Source: Costus lasius
Lineage: Eukaryota; Streptophyta; Magnoliopsida; Zingiberales; Costaceae
Direction of reading: 5' to 3'
Assembly (NCBI GenBank): GCA_027563935.2
Contig: CM050446.2
Location: forward strand, 33,359,501 to 33,423,500
Length of the DNA stretch: 64,000 nt
Part shown: positions 46,426 to 59,188 of the stretch, piece after piece
Numbering within the stretch: the first letter of the stretch is position 1
Layout: the number at the start of each line of letters is the position of its first letter
Notes under the pieces: model-generated
Databases searched by the model: none
Seen by the model: the letters and a program-made list of their open reading frames with translations, nothing else
Told to the model about the DNA's origin: nothing
Program-made: the position numbers and the translations under genes

Positions 46426-48297
46426 CATCAGCAACACCGACAGAGGCACGGACAAGCCTAGGCGAGAGAGAGAGAGATATCATCAGCACAAGTTTGTGAA
46501 GCAAGGCATCGAATCGATGTAGACTTGAGCGTTGCCTCGACACCAACCGGCAGCCGGAGCAGTCGCCGGAGATGGAGGTGGTGATGAGTCTGGGCAACAA
46601 CGCACATAAACAAGGAAGAGGGAGAGATTGAGGGAGAAGAGAGGGAGATCGAGAGGGAAGAAAAGGGTGAATTGCGGGAGAGAAAGAGGTTCTGGCTGAG
46701 ATTGGGGCTCGATTGAACTTCTTTTTTTTTTTTTTAACTTCCATCCACATTTCCAAATAAACCCTCCATTTTCCTCTATTTCAGGGACTACAACATAACA
46801 GTGTCCCCTGGAATTCTCCTAAAGATTGTTAGAATTTCGGGAGAAAATGGGGACTTTTCATGTCTAGCGGACACCATCACGCCCTAGCCATGATGATGTC
46901 TTCGGTAAAGAACCGAAAAGTCGATCATGGTTGTGATATTCGTCAGGGGCTGGCTGTGAAATGTTATGTGGAAAACTGGAAAATAGATCATAAACATGAT
47001 TTGTTAGGGCTTAACTATAAACTATTATGTGGAAAACTAGCATAGCGATCATGACTGGATGAAGTTGGTCTTGGTTCGGCCATGATCTTCACTATGGATA
47101 AATCTTAAAATTTTGGTTCAATCATATTATGATTGTGATTGTTGTAAAAGCTTGACCATTATGAAATTCTCCGTTACTTACTCATCATATCCGTGATGTA
47201 CGTCAAGGGTTGGCCATGATAGAGATAGAAAACTTTATTTTACTTCAAATTTGCTGTATAATCTCATCTTATCATCTTAAATCATTCAGTCACCTAAAAA
47301 TCATCAAATAAGCTCTAGAATTGAGTGATTTCATCTAAATATATATAAAAATGAGGAAAAAATGAAAATTCTGAATAAAATAAATAAATAAGTCTAAATA
47401 AAGTACAAAAGTAATAGAATTTACTTTGATTTAAAATAAAAATAAATAAAAAAAATATTATAAAAAAGCAAGGCATCATGCCTCACTATATGGATCTCTA
47501 TTTAATGCTACACCACTACACTTCTTTATGGTGTGACCAAGTCTTCTATGAAGCCATAGTATAATTGCATCTTTCTCTATGAGATAGTTGGCAAGAAAAT
47601 TGGTAGATGTTAAAGGACGTCACAGTTAAGAATCTTTTTGAATATCTCTGCTTGTTGTTGATTGAAAGTGGAGGTGGCTCATCGAGCTTTATGGGCAAGT
47701 TTGATTGATCTATGATTAGATTTCACTTAGGCAACCTAATGAGTCTTCAACCTCTTCGTGTTTCTAAACTGATATTCTATTCTCGTTCTTCTCTAGCGGA
47801 TCAGTACAATTTATTAGAGTCTTCTAAGCTTGCAATCAAGATAATTGCCTTTTGTTTTAATATGTCAATGAACACATGGAGGAGGAGCAATTCCTTGTTC
47901 GAGGAGCATAACACAAATAAAAATAAGGTTTAGCTAACTAATTTTTTAGTCAGTTAAAATTCTTATCACTTTTATTACCTAAATTGGACTCATGAATTAG
48001 TAAATTTACATGTAAAATTTAATTATGAAAAGTGATTTGGCAATAAATAATAACTTATTATATCTTATAACTTGTTTCACTATCACCTCATTACTTTATC
48101 ACCATTAGTCAAGTCAACATAAATGCCATTAGCACTATATGGACACCACATCACTATTATCCTCAAATAAGTCAAGATGCAAGTCCACCTCACGATACCA
48201 CCAATAAGGAGATCCCTCATTTGGTTAACTTTCAAGACAACCCTTTCCTAAGAGGCATATGGTTCAATGAATGAGCATGCAAGCCAAATACATCATA
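46426..48297. other. Decayed sequence with a possible degraded palindrome array
   Basis: No readable gene. The first part (46430-46740) is purine-rich, like a gene leader read on the minus strand, but its only open frames are low complexity. At 46860-47240, phrases such as CATCACGCCCTAGCCATGAT and GTCAGGGGCTGGCTGTGA resemble CACGGCCTAGCCGTG modules of the Reina-like LTR after C-to-T and G-to-A changes. The remainder (47250-48297) is AT-rich with nothing recognised. Confidence 0.4.
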
Positions 48298-48305
48298 GTG
48301 TCAGT

Positions 48306-49895
48306 TAGGGATGGCAGCGGGTAGGGTACCCGCTTTTTTCATACTACCCGTACCCTAACTCGGATAATTTTTTTACTACCCATACCCTAATAACTACCCG
48401 TTTAATTTTTAGAACCCCTACCCGAACCCTACCCTATTAAAATTTTAACTACCCATTTAATACCCGAACCTTATAAATACCCGTTTAAATATCTACCTTA
48501 TTAAATTTTAACCTATATATATGGTTACCCAAATAATATTCGGGTACCCGACCCTATAAAAACCCTAATAATAGATAAATTCCAGGTAGGGTAAAACGGG
48601 TACCCACAAACCCGACTAACCAGTTAAAACAACATAGCTAGCATCTGAAAATAATGACTATATTACATTCAGTAACATATGTAGCAAATTATACCTAAAT
48701 TATCAACAACACAACAACACAACAACGTATGTCAAAAACACAACAACATAGTTCAACATTAAAAACAAAATAGCATAAATTGTAACATTCAACAACATAA
48801 TTTAGCATTCAACAATATTTAGTGTAGATGGAATTGCCGTGGTGCAATTCTCATCAACTTTTTCAATGTTATCAGAAGAAAGACATTTATAAAAACCTAT
48901 TGCCTATAAAAGAATAAAATTAATCATGTTGTACAAAAGAGAAGTCATATAATTATAATAAAATGAGAGTTGATTCATACTTGCAGCTAATCTTTGTTAC
49001 TCAATAATGAAAGAGCTGCAAAGAGACTTTCCCACTGGAGCTACTAGCAGAGATTGCAAAGTCAATTATACGTTGGAGTAAAAGATCAAACTGAAGGGAT
49101 CACATTTTGACATAGAACAGACACTCACCATCTTCAATTCTATTTATCACTTACTACTTTATTTGTTATTTTACATTATTGATTTCATAGATTAAGATCA
49201 AATCAATTAAAGTGTAAGAAGGCCTACAAATTAACAAAGAGATAAAAGGTGAAATAGATTTATCAAAACAATAACAGATTTATCAGAAATAACAAAACGG
49301 ATAAAGGTGAAATTTTGAGTGCTCGGGAATCGGGATCACCTCATTCTATTCATTTGGAAACTAGCACATTTAAAACGAAATGGGTACTTTTATTTTCTCA
49401 TCATATTAACAGAGAGATTATATTTTAATTTAACAAAGAATCAACAAAGCAGATAAACAAACAGAAGGTTCATTCACCTGCAGCCTTGAGGAGCAGAACT
49501 GAAGCCGGTGGAGTGACTGGAGACTTCAAAATGAAAGTAAAACTCTTATCCTCGTGAAGATCTACCAACACAACAACCTCCGTGAAGATCTGGCGACAAA
49601 ACAACAACCGATGGCGAAGCAGCGAAGATGCTGAGAAATCTGACGATGAAGCAGCAATCGCCGGTGAAGAAGCAACGGCCGGCGAAGCAGTAAGAGGCGA
49701 AGAGCCGAAGATGGAGAACTAGGGCTTGAGAGTTGAAACTGAGGTGAGGGTCATGAGGCGGCGATTGATCGAGAGAAGAGACATGAGAGATCGAGAACGA
49801 GAGTGGGTTAGGGTTAGTAAGTTATTGGGTTGGTGGGTTATTGGGTTTAGGGTTAGTGGGTTATAGTTTATAAGATAAGTAAATAATAATTATAA

Positions 49896-49936
<41 letters not shown>

Positions 49937-50125
49937 TTATATATATAACCGGGTTCGGGTAGTGGGTATCCGCCCTATACTATCCGAACCCTACCCGAAC
50001 CCGACTCAGGTAATATATATACTATCCATACCCTACTCAAACCCGAATAACAGGTACCCATTTAGCTTTAAACGGGTTTGGGTAGCGTGGGTACCCGCTA
50101 ATCATTACCCATATTGCCATCCCTA
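48306..50125 (-). mobile_element. hAT-D, non-autonomous hAT element
   Basis: The terminal inverted repeats TAGGGATGGCA are exact at both ends. The inner parts continue as GCGGGTAGGGTACCCGC on the left and subterminal CGGGTAC and GGGTACCC repeats on the right. Flanks GTGTCAGT (48298-48305) and GTGACAGT (50126-50133) match at seven of eight bases. No transposase is readable. The right-hand portion read on the minus strand looks like a 5' leader with AACCCTAACCC-type telo boxes (near 49806-49816 and 49850) and a short GC-rich section (49600-49740). An (AT)n tract lies at about 49900-49930. It is a deletion derivative. Confidence 0.88.
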
Positions 50126-50133
50126 GTGACAGT

Positions 50134-51856
50134 GTTCTCAAGATTTATATGTTATCATGTATAGTCCCCGAGAAGCTCATCATCCCAAGCTTGATAAGTT
50201 TTGGCCATTCAAACCTATCTTCAATGTCTAAGAAGCTCCATCACACTTCGAAGAACAACAAGTGGCCAATAAATCAAGCATGGAGCCTCATGCCTTAAGG
50301 AGTAAGTGGCTCCATCAATGCAAGCCTTCACTACATCTCAATGTTCAAGCAAACAATCCTTGAACGCCTTCCACTTTTGTCCAAATCAAGACTTCATCAC
50401 TTAGCTCAAGAAAAGGCATTGAATGCCTTTCCTCATTTTCATCAAAGCTCTAGTATCAAACAAGTCCAATGGCTACTCAAATCATTCCTTAAGGTTCCAT
50501 AATGAAGCAACAATTGTCTAGAGACAAAGCTCCTTGATTTGTGCTACCAAAGGAGTTTCCCTCAAACTAGCTTAACATTCAAAAATATCTCCTTAGAAAC
50601 TTATAAACGGCAAAAAAGAAACAATGTTAATGTTTTTGAAAATTGAATGGTGAATGCATGGGTTATCTCTTGGAAACCTTCCTTCCATGTGCAACCTTGG
50701 CTCTCCTCTCTCTAACTTCATTCTTGCATCTCAAGAAAGAAGGCCTCCCATCTCATTCTTCCTTCCCCTTTCCACGTGAAGGAACACTTCATCCCTCTCC
50801 GTCCTCCTTTCTTCTTTGAATGCTTTAAGCACATGCTTAAGGGACCATCATCATCAAGCTTTCAATCAAGCACCTTTCCTAACTTATAGTGCCTCTTCCT
50901 TTTGTTGCTATGCTTCATGTAATTTAGATGGTATGTTCAAGAGGAAACATGAGTAAACCGTCCCTTTCTCAAAGCTTGTTGTATATTCAGTAAGTCTTCT
51001 TAGTCATTCACACCGACAATGAAAAGCCTTCACAATAAAGGTACCTCATCTTTTTTGTTTTTCTCTCGGTTTATTTATGATGTAGTTTTCTAGTTAAGGA
51101 CATATGCCTTAGATTTGTTATTTAGTCTTTATATTGTTAAGTGATAACTTGGGTTGAGTATTTGCTTTAACCATGTATTTAGTCTTAGGATAATATCATA
51201 AGCACATGTTTAGCTAGCTTAATCTTGTAATTGCATACTCTCAACTTAATCACCTTCAACTCACAAAATAGAAAATAAGGAATGTTCAATCCTCTTACAC
51301 TTATTGGACCTCTTGAGTAAACTAGGAAATGAATTGGGAGCCACTTGCCAAAATCACTCCATTGCCAAAAGTGGTTCTTAAAGACTTTCCTAAGCTATCT
51401 ATACGATTCCACATGTATTCAATAGCTAAGAAAACTAACCTTTGGGAGACCATAACTAATAACTTGATCTTAAATGATCATTAATTATGATTAGCTTGAC
51501 CAAACTTTATGAGGTAAGTAAGAAGACAAGGGTGGATTTATGTACAAAACAAATATGATTACCCTACTAATATAATAAAACAACATAAAAAAGGTAGTAG
51601 AATTATATTTGAGTCATTAAGTTATAGTTATATATATATATATATGTATAATTGGAGAAAAATTCTTAGGTAGTAGAATTATATTTGAGTCATTAAGAAT
51701 TTTTAATATAATATAGATGTGATAATTTAAGATAGATAATTTTAGAAAGAGGAAGGGTGTTAGCTGTTTAAGGAACCAATAAAATTTTCTGAGCTATTTG
51801 ACTCGGGCCAATCATTAAGGAGAGGAAAACCCGCATAGCATTTATTAAAAGGAAGT
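50134..51856. other. Upstream flank of the candidate gene, unassigned repeats
   Basis: No coding signal. The sequence at 50140-51060 is continuous with 47950-48297 once hAT-D is removed and resembles decayed retrotransposon leader. A CATTTATTAAAAGGAAG at about 51839-51855 could be a TATA-like element for the gene that follows. Confidence 0.35.
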
Positions 51857-52078
51857 TTGGCCATAGTTAGTTCATTCATGCTCTCGTGCCTTCAAACTTA
51901 TTATACCCTCACTCCGATCTCCATTGCTCCCGCGCTCCTCCGTCAAGCTCCATTGTACCCTAACCCTACCTTTTCTCTCTTCCCACTACTCACCCTCCTC
52001 CTTTGTTTCCACCTCTTCCCCGCCTTCCTCGCCGGAGGCGGTTGTGGCGGAGGAGAGGCACCGGCTGGCCTTGGGAGG

Positions 52079-52303
52079 ATGGACAACCAGCTTAAGAAGC
52101 CACTTCCGAGGCTCCGTTTCCGAGTGACGGCGAGGAAGAAAGGGAGGGAGCTCCTACCTGGCGGGGGTTCCGGTCAGAAGCGCAAGCGGGAGTGCCACAA
52201 CTCATTGAGGAAGCTCCAGCGCCGTGAGATCGGTGGGTTTCCCCGGCTGGCCCGTCGCACCGCGACCACCGCGCCGGAGAAATTTCGGAACATGCAACTT
52301 CAG
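52079..52303 (+). CDS. First coding exon of an unrecognised Arg-rich protein
   Basis: A GC-rich stretch unlike its AT-rich surroundings encodes 75 codons from ATG 52079 (MDNQLKKPLPRLRFRVTARK) to MQLQ at 52303, followed by a GT donor (TTCAG|GTTCGA), phase 0. The peptide is strongly basic with two Arg/Lys clusters (RVTARKKGRE and SGQKRKRECHNSLRKLQRRE), suggesting a nucleic-acid-binding or nuclear protein. That is composition only, and I do not recognise the family. The same frame is open upstream to an ATG at 51857, but that part reads like 5' leader (hydrophobic, CT-rich), so I prefer 52079. No middle exons were identified. A phase-0 last exon may be 61024-61068. It is probably the only host gene in the window. 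Confidence 0.55.
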
Positions 52304-53982
52304 GTTCGAACCCTTAGGTCTTCCTTGGTTTTCGCTTAATCTTTCTGCTATTTAGGGCTTTTGAATTCCTTCTGTTTCATGTTTGGTCTCGTTTTTAGCT
52401 CTACTGCTGCAAAAGTTTTTTCACCCATTCAAATGAATTAGGTTAATATTACTTCTACTAGGGTTTCTGTTTATTTATTTATTGTTAAGAGGTTGTTCGA
52501 CCTCAATTATGAGCATGTTCGGCTGATTGGTGCGAACTCTGGCATTCGTGCATTTATCTTGTTTGCATGAAATGCCTTTCTTCAATTATTTGGTCTATCT
52601 GACAACTCAATTATGCAATTATTTTCTTACTAACACGTCAACACTTGATTATTTGCTCCCTGCAACCATGTTTTCATGTCAGAGATAATCATTGGTCAAA
52701 ACAATAGTAAGAATGCGAGATGTACTATTTCTAAATCATATCTTGATTGACTTCTGTTAGTTGTGTCGATGACGATCATAATACAGAAATTGCATTGTTT
52801 TCTTTTCTTGCATGTGGCCCTAGGATGCTTAAATATCTGCTTGATGACTATTTCATAGTTGGATAATCGGTAGCATAACAAGTTGATTATTCCTTGATTG
52901 ATCTTGGTACCTACAATGCAAATTATTGATCGATCGTTCTTCCAGGTGTCATATTGTGAAGATTAGTTTACATAGTAGCAAAATTTAATTAGACTTTCTG
53001 TCTGCTGCACTCTTGATTCAACACAAATGAAAACATAATTGGGGAGTTCTCAATCTATGGATTATTTGAAGTTGTAATCTTGTTTAACTTGTACTCTCTG
53101 AACCCAATATTGGGCACAAGAACATCTTTCCTGTTTTAGTTTCATATCCTTTTCCATATATGCTTCAGATGTAAGATGTTAAATGTAAATAAAAATCTTT
53201 TAAATTTCTTTTCCTCCCTTTTCACTTTCTCTTATTTTTGAATGTGGAAATGTTTTCTGGATTTAATACATTGTACTGGTACAATGTTCTGTAAATAATC
53301 ATGCTTTTTATGAATTTTTACTCAGAAAGTAAATTGGGTCAACATGAATGTGGAAGTTTCAGGCATACAACTATAGCTCAGTATTAGTATGTGCAACATG
53401 TCCAAACCATCCAATACATATAAGTCCGAAATGGTATACAAAAGTACTTCCGGTACCACTATAGCATAGCATATTTGATATGTACCAATCCAAGATAGAA
53501 CTGATATACTAGTACAGAACAAGACTCAACCTTAGTGGTAGTACATTTGATACAATGTTCGTGCAATTGGTACCAAGCTTATCAAAATCACGAGTTGACT
53601 CGTCCGAGTCAACGAGTTTACGTGTTGGCTGCGGACTAGCGAGTCAACTCGGTGATAAAAACGCTTTTTAAGGTTAACTCGGTCAAAATCGTGAGTCAAC
53701 TCGGTGAAATCGGTTGACTCAGGCGAGTTGGACCGAGTTAATCGAGTTAACTCTTTCTAGCGAACGACGCTTCGGCTTCGTTCGCTTCGTCTTCCATAAA
53801 TCAAAGATATGTAAACAACAGAGGAGATTGAGGTACAGATTTTGTTCCTTTTCTTAGTTTGCGATCTTCTTTTTTTGTACCCGCTCGCGTTGTTGTTTCA
53901 CCGCTGCCAGAAACTCGCGTCGTTGCCGATCTTTGTCCTTCGCATCACCAGCCGGCCGCCTTAGCTCATCCTGATTTGCACA

Positions 53983-53999
53983 CCCCCCCCCCCCCCCCC
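53983..53999. repeat. Poly-C tract of 17 bases
   Basis: Seventeen consecutive C in the hAT-C 5' leader, next to CACCAACCCACC-type sequence. Confidence 0.85.
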
Positions 54000-54584
54000 A
54001 ACACCAACCCACCGCCCGCGAGACCTGCGATTTCCCCCAACACACACCTGTAACAACTTGCCTTGCCTCACCCTCGTCCTGATTTTCTCGAGACTAGCTT
54101 ATCCTGATTTTCCACCAACACCCACCCACCCCCCGAGACCTGCGATTTGCCCCAACACCCCGACACATATTATAGTTAATTTTTTTAATGCAGAACCCTC
54201 CTCCTGATTTGCCCCGAGACCTGCCTCTCATATTAGTTTTTTTATTATAAGGACATTCATTACTGTACCGCACTTATTTTTTATGTTATTATATGAAGAT
54301 TCATTATTCTTTATTACTACCTAATAGATTCATCATAATTCATAAACCTTCTCCTGATTTCTCTGTAGTTAGCTTTTTTATTTTCTGCGCTAATTTTTTC
54401 AGAGCATTCTAATTTTTTTCTTTGGTACAACATACTATTAGTGTTTCATAGCATGTTATTAGGTACAATATACTATTAGTGTTTCACAGCATTCTAATTT
54501 TTTTCTTAGCCTTCTCCTGATTTCTTAGTGTTTCACAGCATACTATTAGTCTATTAATTTATATTATTTTATTTTCATGATAGA

Positions 54585-56987
54585 TTGATAGAAACATCAA
54601 ATAAGTCTAGCAACAACAACAAATTAAAAAGAAAGAATGCTGCTGGGAATCGATCTGATATTGGTTGGGAACATGGTATTGAAGTTGAAAATAATTCAAG
54701 AAAAATTAAGTGTAAATTTTGTGAGAAAATCATTACAGGAGGAATATATCGTTTTAAACATCATTTGGCTTGCACTAGAAAGGATGTTGAGGCATATAGA
54801 AGTGTTCCAGATGAGGTAAAGAAACAAATGATGAATGTGGTTGGAAAACTTGCACTTGATGCAATTAATAAACATAGCAGTATTCATGATATTGGAGAGG
54901 ATATTGGACAAGAAAGCCAAGAAACCAATGCAAACAAAAAAGGAAAAAATATCTTAGAATCTTTTGTGAAAACAAGTGCAGCTCAACAGATTATAATAAA
55001 CAACATGTTCAAGAGAGATTTAAGAGATGAAGCCTGTTAACAAATTGCAAGATTTTTTTACACAAGTGTCATTCCTTTCAATTGTGTTAAAAACCCAGAG
55101 TTTGTTAAGATGCTTGAACTAGTTGGTAAATATGGTTGTCGTTTTAAACCACCATCTTATCATGAGATTAGAGAGACACTTTTGAAAAAAGAGGTGAAGA
55201 AAACAACAGACATGCTTGAAGAGTATAAACTTGAATGGAAAAAAAATAGTTGTTCAATTATGTCAGATGGATGTATAGATAAAAAAAGAAGATCAATTTG
55301 TAACTTTTTAATAAATAGTCCTAAAGGAACTTTTTTTTATCTTCAATTGATACATCTGACATTTCTAAAACTGCTAAAAAAAATTTTGAAATGTTAGATG
55401 AGGTTGTTGAGAAGGTTGGAGAAGATAATGTTATGCAAATCATCACTGATAATGCGGCAAATTATAAGGCTGCTGGAGAGATATTGATGCAAAAGAGAAA
55501 AAGATTATTTTGGACACCATGTGCTGCACATTGTATATATTTAATTCTTGAAGATTTGGAGAAAAAAATTAACACTCACCGATTGACCATTTGTAAAGGA
55601 AGAAAGATTACTTCATTTATTTATTCAAGAACCCTGCTGATTTCAATAGTAAGACATTTTATAAAAGGGAGAGATCTAATTAGGCCAGCAAGAACTCGAT
55701 TTGCCACATCATACTTAACTTTGGGATGCCTTAGTGACTTGAAAGGTTCTTTGATAAATATGTTCACTTCTACTCAATGGAAGACATGCAAGTTTGCAAC
55801 ACTTGATGAAGGAAAAAAATTCAGCAAGTTGTTTTGGATAGTAAATTTTGGAGGGAAATTTTGACATGCCTTAAAGCAGTATTTCCACTTATTAAAGTAC
55901 TTCGATTAGTTGATTCAGATGAGAAACCAACCATGGGCTTTATTTATGAGGAGATGGATCGAGCAAAGGAAAAGATTCAATCAAATTTTAACAATATCAA
56001 GAAGAGGTAACCTTAAATTCTAGTTATCTAAGTTTTAGTATTTATGCATTTAACTTTTTTCAATTGTCTTTTTAACAGATATGAGCCTATTTGGGAAATT
56101 ATTGATAATAGATGGGATATACAATTGCATAGGCCCTTGTATGCAGCTGCCTACTATTTAAATCCTCAATTTCATTATAGTTCAAACTTCAAACCAAATG
56201 CTGAAGTGAAAAGAGGACTGTATAATTGTCTAGCAAGAATGGTCCCTTCTCTTGATAAAAGAAGGAAGATTGATTTGCAGCTTGAAGATTTTAAGGAAGC
56301 AAAAAGATTATTTGGTATTGAAGCTGCAATCTTGGCCAGAGAGACTAAACTTCCTACAAAATGGTGGGATTCATATGGTGATGATTGTATAGAGCTACAA
56401 AGATTTGCAATTCGAATCTTAAGTTTAACATGCAGCTCTTCTAGATGTGAACGAAATTGGAGCATATTTGAAATGGTTAGTAAATCAAATTTATCTATTT
56501 AGTAATATATTAATTGGTTTTTTTATGCATAACTAATGTATAATTTTATATTTTATAGGTTCATACGAAGAAAAGAAATCGATTGCATCAAAGTAAGATG
56601 AATGATTTAGTTTTTGTGATGAATAACTTGAAACTGAAAAATCAAAATAAGAAAAGGACATTTAGAGAAGCTACTTTTGATGAGCTCCCTTCTGATGATG
56701 AATGGATAATAGAGACGGAAGATGGACAACCAAGTTCAACAACAAATAATTGGCTTGATATTCTCACATCTGAAGATAATGAGTTGAGACATGGAGATCA
56801 AGAGGTGCAATTTGGTGATCAAGATATGGAAGGAAATGCTATTGTTGAAGAAAATGAGCAAGTCAATCACGCAAAAGACTTAGAGTTGAATTTGGATGAA
56901 GGCCATGACCATGAGGATGAGATAGATGAGGAGGATGAAGAGAGTAATGAAGATTTTGATGTTCAAGCTACAGAAAATTTATTTTAG
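54585..56987 (+). pseudogene. hAT-C transposase with BED finger, few lesions
   Basis: From 54585 (or an earlier exon): a BED-type zinc finger with CKFCEKIITGG and HHLAC (residues about 45-65). It is followed by a DUF659-like core, SIMSDGCIDKKRRSICNFL (55255-55310) and QIITDNAANYKAAGE (55436-55480), then TPCAAHCIYLIL. After intron 56007-56078 the sequence includes LNPQFHY and the dimerisation domain PTKWWDSYGDDCIELQRFAI, then SSSRCERNWSIFEM. A second intron is at 56476-56558. The last exon ends in an acidic tail (DEIDEEDEESNEDF). Lesions: TAA near 55038, a frame change in an eight-T run near 55335, and a frame change or stop near 55862. So few defects suggest recent activity of relatives. Confidence 0.88.
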
Positions 56988-57698
56988 TTTTTGTGTGATC
57001 AATGATGTTCTTTACTTTATTTTATATTTTGGAATTTGAATGTCATTTTGGCTTAGACTTCACTCTTTAGTCTTTATTGTTTACTATTTTACTTTTAAAA
57101 ATATGCACTGTGAGTCTGTGACACATTTCTTTTATAATCACTTATTGATGTTATGGTTGTATTTTAGAATTAGTATTTAGTACATCTTTATATTGTATAC
57201 TTTAATATATGCACATAATTTATAAAATATTATTATTATATTATAATTGTAGGATCTTACGATCCTACGATCCGATCTTACGATCCGATCCTATGGAGCC
57301 TCTACCGTTCCTAGGTAGGATCGCGATCCTGATAACCTTGGTTGTATTGGACGAGCCAACACTGTATTATAGTGGTACAGGTACTATCTCGGATACCAAC
57401 ACTATAGTATAGTGGTACAAGTACCATTTTGGATCATGTATCATCTGTATCAAAGGGTATGGATTGATTGTTGATTTATCTTAAGACCAGTGCATATGCT
57501 GCATGTATCAAGTAGTACGAACTAGTTCTTAAAACTATGGGTTAGATTTCTATCCGTAAAGGCTAAATTAATGCCATGGGTGGATTGCAATGAGGGCAAA
57601 GGATCTAGTAGGAGGAGATGAGGGATTGGAAGTGTTAGCTGTTGTATAGGGATGAAACCCATTCGGAGTGGAAGAACAAAAGAGAGGACCTATTTGAC

Positions 57699-57937
57699 TT
57701 CGATACCAACTGGTATAGAATGATAGTAAGGAGATAAGAGAGGAGATAAAAGAAAGTAGAGAAATTGAATTTTGTTGAAAACTTTATCTCTTTCAATAAA
57801 CTAAGCTCAAATTTATAGGCCTTTGACACTCACATGAGACAATCACAATCACAAATACTAACACAACTTCTACCACAATTACCAAGTCAAAATGACTACC
57901 CACTATCTCCTATAGCTTAGTAAAATACCCACTAACA
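57699..57937 (-). repeat. Copia-type LTR with adjoining primer-binding site remnant
   Basis: On the minus strand TGTTAGTGGGTATTTTAC (57937) runs to CTTACTATCA (57721). After a short spacer comes TGGTATCGAAG (57709-57699), a mutated form of the TGGTATCAGAG tRNA-Met primer site. The roughly 217-bp length fits a Copia LTR. The interior beyond about 57640 is gone. Confidence 0.5.
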
Positions 57938-59188
57938 TAAGTGCAAATAACTATCATAAATAGTAACTAATATTCATAATCTACTAATTACAACAACTAA
58001 GCTATTTTGCTTAAATTCGCATTTGTTCACGTCAAACTTCATTTAGTTACTTTAGAATTTGTCATGGCTATTGGTTAATAAGGTGAAAATTGGTCCTTTT
58101 TCAAGTAACTCTACAAATTATTGTTATTTAGCCTTAGGCAATGTTTAGTGATTAGCTAGTATTATCTTCATCGATCTGATATTTGTCCAGCTGGAGTAGC
58201 TTAGCTGCCGATTTCTTCCCTCACCTATATATTTCTCTGTGACATAATTTTTTATGATACTAATTGGAGCTACAAAGCCTTTTGTAGCATGAGCCACATA
58301 TTTTTTTCATTGATTTAGGCATACAATAGTTGCATGAAGTATCTGAACTTTACTGATTTTGGTTGGAAATAACATCGAGACTTATCTCATTCACTAACTT
58401 TCAGAAAGTGTATTGATATAATAAGTCAATTCAAATGATAATATTTGTTTTACTGTGGTTATGTGGTATGAGGGTGTAAATTATTTCTGACATTGAATAC
58501 TGATCTGTACTGATGGTGCACTGCAGTGCTAGCCAAAAGTTGACCTACGTGATCTCTGGTAACTGTTTTATGGGTTGACATACCTCCTTTTAGTATACAT
58601 TTTTGGTAATTTTCTTTTGCTTCTAAAGACGCCAACCTCTGTCTGGCGCACTGACTGTTACTAAAGAATGATTACATTCAAATTGTCATGATAGTCATCT
58701 TATTGTATTACTATGTTCTAGATAGTCAATTGTATGTAAGAGAGACAACTAGCGAGAATTTTTGCATTATTTAACTACAAATGTCAAATTGTCTCTTTTA
58801 AAAAGGTAACTATGCAACTTTGGCACATTGCCATCAGTTCACTTGTTGGCCATCATGAATTTTTTTGGATGTCTACACATTTTCTATGAGTCCGCAAAAC
58901 AATTAGTTGAAAGCAACTGTATGCCTTCTTGATGCTTTTAAAACCTCGTCTTTCATGTTTATTGCAGTTAGCTAGATACTTGTACTTAGACCAAAATAAG
59001 TTCCTAGACAGTTGCAGTTTGATTGCTAACAATTTTGTAAAGAGAGCTTTCTATTTGCTCCTCTCAGCTCACTTATTTGCTACTCTGCATACACATGTTA
59101 AGCAACTATAAGTTAATGAATTTGTTGCATAAAGGAGCTGAGGAAAAATGACACTAGGATATCTTACAAAACCTAAGGCAATCTTAGC

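Larger units (their letters stand above)
53574..57340 (+). mobile_element. hAT-C transposon
   Basis: The ends CAAGCTTATCAAAATC (left) and CAAGGTTATCAGGATC (right, read inward) form an imperfect terminal inverted repeat of the CAAGGTTnTnAAAATC type common in plant hATs. Just inside the left end lie many GAGTTGACTCG and GAGTCAACTCG motifs, and at the right end GATCCTACGATCCGATC repeats, both likely subterminal transposase sites. The flanks ATTGGTAC and GTTGTATT do not match, so the TSD is lost or the edges are off by a few bases. Confidence 0.75.

Noticed and set aside
58929..59111. 60-codon frame with an acceptor-like TTTATTGCAG inside, considered as a middle exon of the candidate gene
   Set aside because: No downstream donor with matching phase was convincing, and the peptide has no recognisable similarity.
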